DNA of 12,529 nucleotides, taken from assembly GCA_010015745.1 (NCBI GenBank), contig ML978443.1:1-12529 (forward strand), given 5' to 3'. Below are positions 7,402-12,529 of this stretch, in pieces; within the stretch, counting starts at the first letter, position 1; every line of letters begins with the position of its first letter. A program made the position numbers and the translations under genes. Source of the DNA: Setomelanomma holmii. Lineage: Eukaryota; Ascomycota; Dothideomycetes; Pleosporales; Phaeosphaeriaceae. The notes below the pieces were generated by a model. It was not told the DNA's origin and did not search any database. It worked only from the letters and a program-made list of their open reading frames with translations.

Positions 7402-9513
7402 GGACTCGGTGGAGCCTCCGGAGTCTTTAGTCTATCATATCTTAGAACGTGCTATGTCAATCCTCCTATAGCGGTGACTTTCGAGTGTTTGTACGCTCGA
7501 TCGCTCCATAATTGCTTCCTTGAATTTTGGCCGGGATCGAGGCAAACACGAATAGTGGAGTAATAAGAACGCTTAATCTTGTTATTGCGAGACTTGTAGA
7601 CTAACGTTAACCAGCGGAATGGGCATAGGGAGAATACTATGACGAATAAGAAAGTGTATGTGCGCCAGGGTATAGACCCAGTTTGCCTTTGCTGACAGCA
7701 TTATTACTATGTCTACTGTAAGCATGACTTATTAAACTTCAGTAGCATGACGATGATGACCTTGTGAAAGCCGAGATCGCCTGACCGGCATCTAGAGCTG
7801 AACTAGCCAATACACTTTCCGCAAAGCGCACCGCGTTCACCTCCACCCCTTAGAAGTGCTCGTCGCATTTCATACTGTTCGAGAGTCCTTGAAATTGCCC
7901 TTCACAAATGGAAATGGAACTGTCTCTCCCTCTAGCTCCATCTAGCAGCTAGTAGTCGCGCAAGCAATATTCCATTGAGATGTGAATTAGGGTTCAATCG
8001 ACCGATCAAGTGAAATAGCAATGATGTGATCTAACTATCCAAATTGTCGTGCATATAATCCAAGTAGAAACTCTCGACGAGGAAAGCCAATAGCTTGATC
8101 TGAGATCCTAATGTATCAAGAGCGCAGGGAATGACATGCAAAAACATAAGCACATGCTCTGGTGTTAGAGGCATTTCTGAAGTATCCAATCATGAAACGC
8201 ACGTCATTCCTACCCGCGTTGGGTCTTTCAGGATGCCCTTGTCGGTCGAACACTAAGGTTGAGTGAGATCTCTCATTGTAGGGGCTAGTGAAGTACTTTT
8301 GGGCTTGTGAGCGGCAAGAAATACGTCTTAATGTATTTCGCCGCGTGACTCAGATAGCGAAGCCGTGCCGTTGCCGCAGCAGCAATCGCGACCGCTGCCA
8401 ACAAAGTCCTACTACAATCCCAATGCTTAGTAACGTCAAACATGCCAGAACAGGTACAAGTCCTATAGCCAAAAGTTGATCGTGAGAGCTAAGAAGCCTT
8501 GTTCTCATCTCAAGGTGGTTGGCTCGTGCTGTATGAATCCTGGAGCTGCATGACCAAATTAGTCACAGCTCGTGATCAAAGAAGGTGCAAGATCAAATAC
8601 TTCAAACCTTTTCAAACACTTACACGCTCATGACACTTGTAACGGCTGATGTATTCGGAACTGCCGACTTGGGGACGATGAGACTACGAGCCAACTGTGT
8701 GTCGAGACAGTCTTCGCGACAAGCCACTCCACCATCTCCAAGCCCTACGCATTGTCTCACCTTCCCCCTGGTTGAGTAGTATTGGTCCATACTCTCTTCC
8801 TATGGCGACACTTTTCGACGGTATGTGTGGAGCGAGGGCTGTTCACAGGCTTCTGCCGATGGTTGCGGTTATAGTTGAAGCGAAAGATCGACCTTAAGTA
8901 ATCGTGGCAACGTCACTTTTGTATCATCTGGTGCAGCATGCTGCTGCTTTGAACAGATGACAATGCCTATACTGTATCTCGAGGAGGCGCATTACAGGAT
9001 ACATCGTTCCTAAGGACGGCATGCGGTCATCCCACGGCGTCAACGCGCAACACAACATCCGGAGGCTAACCTCATTTTCTTGTAAAGTACAGTAGCCTGT
9101 CTTGAGGTCCAAAGACAACATCACAACACGCCAACAGATAGCAATATAATTGTTAATCTGCAGCCTCCTATCGACACTGCTCACGCAGTTACATTAACCC
9201 ATATGATTGTAATTTCCCCATATTCTATCTCCTGTTTGGTTCATGCGGTAAGCGGTAACGTAGGTACCTATCAAACGTTACAGATTCAATAGCAGTGGCA
9301 AAGCTTCGTCTAAATTGCAGCAACAGCTTCATATAACCATGCAGTCTAGTATACGCTACCTGCGCACTAGCATGATGAGACTTTTTGGTGAGGTGAGGTG
9401 CTAGCGCAAGCTAAGGAGGCGAGCATATCAGCAGGTAAGAAATCCCAGTAAGGATTGAGTAGATTTGGTTATGCTAAGTACAGTAGTCCTTCCTAATATG
9501 CAGTGCACAAGTA
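7402..9513. other. 2.1-kb region without a recognisable gene
   Basis: Open frames here are short (under 90 codons), match nothing I know, and overlap antisense ones of equal quality. TACWGTA heptamers occur at 7714-7720, 9088-9094 and 9479-9485; the last shares 11 bases (TACAGTAGTCC) with 1515-1525. A 10-bp palindrome TAGGTACCTA lies near 9263. The last ~100 bases before 9514 would hold the 3' end of the secreted-protein gene. No RNA gene is apparent. Confidence 0.45.
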
Positions 9514-10039
9514 TCAATATTCGGCAGTCCAGGTTCGGATATACTTGGTATTATCGTCGCAAATGATTCCAGCGTCGCGAAACTGTGCATCTTTTTTGAA
9601 ATCGACGGTCATGTCTTTACACTTGAGGGTTGGTGGTCCATCTTGACCATTACCATTGATGACACATTCGCCAGGAGCTAGAGCTGCAGGACGTGGTTGA
9701 TTTTCGCTAGGGTTACCCCATGTTACCTTCGGCAGCAAAGGTGGATCCTCAGGCACACTGTTCTGCACACGTATGTCTGTAGTTTCCAGAACGAGTTCAA
9801 AAGGCTCAGCGTTGCAAGGATTAACAGCGGTGCCTTGAGGGCCGTGCCAAACCGACCAGAACCTCCCACTCTTTTCGCCAGCAAGAATCTGTAGCGAATG
9901 ATGGGCCTTTTGATTCTACCGCTGTATTAGTGCTCACGGATGTAGATTGATGCGCTGAATTTGTGCTTACAGCTAGCACAGATGCAACAGTGCCGGTGGC
10001 AATGAGGCACAGTCCCCAGAGAGAAGACCTAGACATCAT
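9514..10039 (-). CDS. small secreted protein with four mature cysteines (effector-like), two exons
   Basis: Exon 1 is 10039-9971, exon 2 is 9915-9514; the 55-nt intron (GTAAGC...GGTAG, branch-like CACTAAT) is phase 0 and joins SVLA to NQKAHHS. The product is 156 aa. Residues 1-23 form a signal peptide (MMSRSSLWGLCLIATGTVAS, cleavage after SVLA). The mature part has four Cys (57, 107, 122, 142), enough for two disulfides, and many aromatics: FWSVWHGPQG, VTWGNP, LAPGECVI, LKCKDMTVDF, IICDDN, YIRTWTAEY at the end. The even hydrophobic/polar alternation in the second half suggests a beta-rich fold. I recognise no named domain. Size, secretion signal, paired cysteines and the repeat-rich setting suit an apoplastic effector or cell-surface protein, but that is inference. 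Reading through the intron instead gives a 72-residue product; the spliced model keeps the cysteine-rich part and is preferred. Confidence 0.75.
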
Positions 10040-10315
10040 ATTGAGACTATATCCAGAGCTACGTGCACGTCAAGGCTGATGATACTGTAAGAAGCATGGA
10101 GCCGTCAAGTCTCGGAGCAAGACTCTTTCTGACGGCAGGCTTTATATGTCGAGACTTCTGTCAGCACGATATGATGTTTTACATGCTGTTAGGCTGATAC
10201 ACGTCCTTAGCTTATGCTTATGCTTATACTTCGGCGTCTGAAAAGTCCATGACTTCAGTTCGAAACGGTGTTTATCCACAGTAATCAGTTAAAGTAATTA
10301 CTACCTCGCATGGTA
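10040..10315. other. upstream region of the secreted-protein gene
   Basis: It holds the probable promoter of the minus-strand secreted-protein gene, a TACTGTA at 10083-10089 in its leader, and a short (CTTATG)n run near 10207-10228. The TA at 10314-10315 is the left target site of the MITE pair. Confidence 0.45.
10141..10148 (-). promoter_or_regulatory. TATA box of the secreted-protein gene
   Basis: On the minus strand this reads CATATAAA, about 100 bases upstream of the ATG at 10039, a usual distance for a fungal TATA box with a short leader. Confidence 0.45.
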
Positions 10316-10510
10316 TAGTTACTAGCGAATGCGGCTTCACCCCTGCAAGCGGTAGCACCAGAGTCCAATCATTGTTCCACTGATATGTGGCCAGTTATAT
10401 CGCTTGCCCTGCGATTGATCCATAGCGCTAAGCTATGTACGCGAAGGTGGGGCTGAACAAAATCGTGTTGCAGCCGTGCGCAGGGGTGAAGCCGCAATCG
10501 CTAGCGACTG
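10316..10510 (+). mobile_element. MITE copy 1, TA-flanked, 195 bp
   Basis: A non-coding element with ~31-bp terminal inverted repeats (left 10316-10346, right 10480-10510; core CTAGCGAWTGCGGCTTCACC) and TA on both sides (10314-10315, 10511-10512), as for Tc1/mariner/pogo superfamily elements. Its first base is T where the other three ends have C. The ~130-bp interior has no transposase; short open frames across it are chance. It would need a full-length relative elsewhere to move. Confidence 0.82.
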
Positions 10511-10512
10511 TA

Positions 10513-10706
10513 CAGTTGCTAGCGAATGCGGCTTCACCCCTGCAAGCGGTATCACCAGAGTCTAATCATTGTTCCACTAATAATTGGCCAACTATATCGC
10601 TTGCCCTGCGATTCACTCACAGCGCTAAACTATGTACGCAAGGTGGGGCTGAGTAAAACCATGTTGCAGCCTTGCGCAGGGGTGAAGCCGCAATCGCTAG
10701 CGACTG
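10513..10706 (+). mobile_element. MITE copy 2, head-to-tail with copy 1, 194 bp
   Basis: Same element in the same orientation; terminal repeats at 10513-10543 and 10676-10706 begin CAGT, with TA at 10511-10512 shared with copy 1 and TA at 10707-10708 on the right. The two copies are very similar. Many of their differences are transitions (for example GTCC/GTCT, CTGAT/CTAAT, AAGCTATG/AAACTATG), which would suit mild repeat-induced point mutation or ordinary ageing. Sharing a single TA implies one copy inserted at the edge of the other, or slippage duplicated a unit. Confidence 0.82.
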
Positions 10707-10708
10707 TA

Positions 10709-11687
10709 CTATATAGCTATAATTGTATTGTATCCTACTTCCTGTTACAGTATTACAATACTTTACATCAGACGTTTAACAACGTGTTGTAGAGAACGCT
10801 GAGCGGAAGCTGCGCGGCTTTCTTACAGTACTACATAAGATCTAGTAATCTTGTTTAGGTAGAGTTTCATGTTATTACGTTTTTGAGTAATCTAACGTTA
10901 TCTCAGAAAATGTGTAAAAGCGCTAGGTCCACATTACATACCTAGTGCTGACCATATACACGCTTATATCGCTTACCCCGCTTCTTCTCTTAGAATTTGA
11001 TAAGTAAAGTCCGTCCCTGTAGGTCGAACATCACTCCGCGATGAACTATCAATATTATCAACACGCATTACACTATCAGCATGTAAGTATACTGACTAGA
11101 AAGAAGCGAACACACGCTCGCTATCTACTGCTACCTCTTTATAAGTTTGGATAGCAAAATTACATCAATTTTAGATACGTTGTTAGGTATTCTGTTTACT
11201 TCAAGAAGAGCTGCAGCGACAACATACCCCTATAGGTGCGTAACCTGCTTTTTTGAAAAGCTTAGGTAATACTCAGTAGGATAAGAAGCTATAGCTGCTG
11301 TGTGGAAACGTGCAGCCTGTGTCTAGGTGCACTCTAGATTTGACTGGCTTGGTGTGCCAGTTCTTCGCGATAAGCGAGAGGATTAAGAACGCTGACAACG
11401 CAGGATTACGAACGCCTAGCGGTCTTTAATGTACAGCTGCGCTACGCTGAAAGAGCTGAGGCTGTAGCGCAGGGCTCTAGAACCTTCTGCTAAGTTACTA
11501 CTATTACTAATCTTCTAGAGAGAGCATGACTAAGCACAAGGACAGTGACACTGAAACTTCAAGAACCTACGGCGGAGCAGCTATTCCTGTATGAAATCAT
11601 TAGAGAAATCCCTTTGTCACGCCTCTTTATGTCTAAGAATCAACATATATATACATGTACATCCCCTTTCCCGAAGCAGTGCTGAGC
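10709..11687. other. AT-rich repeat-derived region
   Basis: No intact gene seen. It contains TACAGTA at 10746-10752 and 10824-10830, and an imperfect inverted repeat at 10919-10949 (AGCGCTAGGT against ACCTAGTGCT). At about 10962-10980 there is a stretch (TTATATCGCTTACCCCGC) resembling the MITE interior (TTATATCGCTTGCCCTGC), which suggests an older, decayed relative of the same element. A possible decayed coding stretch lies at about 11303-11502. Confidence 0.4.
11303..11502 (+). pseudogene. possible decayed coding relic, Cys pair plus charged helix
   Basis: Two overlapping plus-strand frames look protein-like: one with CGNVQPVSRCTLDLTGLVCQFFAISERI, CxnC-type spacing, to the stop near 11428, and one from about 11390 with QDYERLAVFNVQLRYAERAE, a charged helix, to the TAA near 11502. 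The order (cysteines, then DYERL and a long helix) reminds me of short proteins common near transposons in Dothideomycete genomes, and a one-base shift would connect the two. This is weak and based on memory of the pattern, not on a search. Confidence 0.22.
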
Positions 11688-11696
11688 TATAAAAAA
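11688..11696 (+). promoter_or_regulatory. TATA box followed by a purine-rich tract
   Basis: TATAAAAAA is followed by an almost pure A/G tract to about 11737 (GAGAGGAGAAGAAG...), and lies about 105 bases before the ATG at 11794. The arrangement looks like a fungal core promoter for the plus-strand ORF, but the tract may be a simple low-complexity repeat. Confidence 0.35.
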
Positions 11697-11793
11697 TAGA
11701 GAGGAGAAGAAGAAAAACAAGAAGGTAAAAAAAAGGTATCAGAGTGGGACACCTCAGAGTCATCTGCTTGCTGACCGCCCGCCCACTAGCCAG

Positions 11794-12015
11794 ATGCGCC
11801 TTGGCAATGTCAGCGAGTGCCTCGATGAAGACTGGGTGATCGACAAGTCCAAACCTTTCCAGATCCTGTACCTAGACCAATACATCTGCCTGACATATCT
11901 GATCAGGATGGTCGATACTCTGTTGGGAGCCATACAGTCCTTAGCGAAACCGGCTTCCCCTTGGAACACAATTGCAACAGAGTATGCGCCACAACGCAAG
12001 CAGGGATCATGATGC
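11794..12015 (+). CDS. unrecognised small ORF, 72 aa
   Basis: ATG 11794 to TGA 12010-12012 (72 codons). The first half has C/G-rich third positions typical of fungal coding DNA (GTC AGC GAG TGC CTC GAT). Protein features: acidic ECLDEDWVIDKSKPF, then a hydrophobic, aromatic stretch (ILYLDQYICLTYLIRM) and a basic end (APQRKQGS). No family recognised. An antisense frame at 11760-12059 is open for 99 codons and begins with a hydrophobic run, so the strand is uncertain; I favour plus because of the upstream TATA box and the codon pattern. It may be only a fragment of a longer broken gene. Confidence 0.3.
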
Positions 12016-12529
12016 CCCACCTTACAGATTAGGAATAGTGTTAACCCGCTAGCAAACATGCAAGAAGTTGCCGCAGCACAATTCCTCCCCGCTCACAAGC
12101 GCTGGCCGCCTACCCGACGCATTTCACTGCTCAATTGATTGCCACGATACATCTCTATCGCAACTCAAGTTCATATAGGTATGAACAGTATGGAAGACAA
12201 ACAAATAGCCTGTGTTCATAAGTCGAAGTTGAGTCTGTATAGCATCAATTACTCTGGGTTTCCAGCGCAGTATATTTCACACTACTCGGACGCCTTTCTC
12301 CCATCTCTCAACGTGACTACATCGAATCATTCCGATTCCAACCCTCGTGTACTCGCTTTCTACGCTAGTCGGCACGACAACTAGTACGTAGTATAACTCA
12401 CTACCACGCTCTTTTGTCTTTCCTACAACAACACAATATTCTTGGCTGAGTCTTTCGCCTTTCTCAACATCATACTGTATCCATCCTCGTTTCCTTTTTA
12501 AAAAGTTCAAAACAGCGTAATGGTCACCA
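12016..12529. other. region without a supported gene
   Basis: Overlapping plus (12181-12384 from ATG) and minus (12277-12510) open frames of under 80 codons give no recognisable protein and no splice pattern. TACTGTA occurs at 12473-12479. The sequence runs off the window edge, so an exon of a gene beyond it cannot be excluded. Confidence 0.35.

Noticed and set aside
8924..9184. 86-aa minus-strand ORF
   Set aside because: No ATG-supported family, signal peptide or splice pattern; composition like the surrounding intergenic DNA.
10435..10792. Two plus-strand ORFs of 73 and 88 codons
   Set aside because: They lie across the tandem MITEs and are repetitive chance frames.

Overview
The window looks like nuclear DNA of a filamentous ascomycete, most likely a Dothideomycete (Pleosporales-type). 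The genes carry short spliceosomal introns (44-55 nt, GTRNG...YAG, with CTRAY-like branch sites). The gene families are fungal: a pisatin-demethylase-type P450, an NLR with an alpha/beta-hydrolase head and kinesin-light-chain-like TPRs, a Cdc25-type rhodanese, a TMEM53/DUF829 protein and a small cysteine-containing secreted protein. There are no bacterial operons, tRNAs, rRNAs or CRISPR arrays. Family calls come from motif recognition by eye, not database searches.

Layout. 1-480: no supported gene. 501-1370 (-): relic of an NLR (STAND) gene whose hydrolase head and NB-ARC-end/TPR parts survive without the central NTPase core. 1371-2295: intergenic, with a GC-rich island open in several frames and a TATA box just before the next gene. 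2296-3976 (+): four-exon cytochrome P450 with all catalytic motifs but two probable single-base frame errors. 4773-5413 (+): two-exon, free-standing Cdc25-like phosphatase domain of 196 aa. 5726-5902 (+): open stretch without an ATG that encodes a membrane anchor with a basic tail, probably an orphan last exon. 6534-7401 (+): TMEM53/DUF829-type alpha/beta hydrolase with an intact triad and a probable frameshift near its N-terminus. 7402-9513: about 2.1 kb without a recognisable gene. 9514-10039 (-): two-exon, 156-aa secreted protein with four mature cysteines, effector-like. 10316-10706: two head-to-tail copies of a ~195-bp TA-flanked MITE. 10709-11790: AT-rich repeat-derived DNA with a possible decayed coding relic. 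11794-12015 (+): unrecognised ORF behind a strong TATA box.

The genes do not form a recognisable pathway: there is no polyketide, peptide or terpene synthase, transporter or regulator beside the P450. The window reads as an accessory, transposon-worked region with decaying genes. The most interesting pattern is a strong excess of the heptamer TACWGTA (18 by hand count, about two expected). It has the form TA-CWG-TA, the known footprint left when Tc1/mariner-type elements whose ends begin CAG excise. A MITE pair with such ends and TA duplications is present in the window. One heptamer lies exactly at the frameshift in the NLR relic, and removing five bases (CAGTA) there rejoins the frame. Serial heptamers at 6324-6350 look like stacked footprints.
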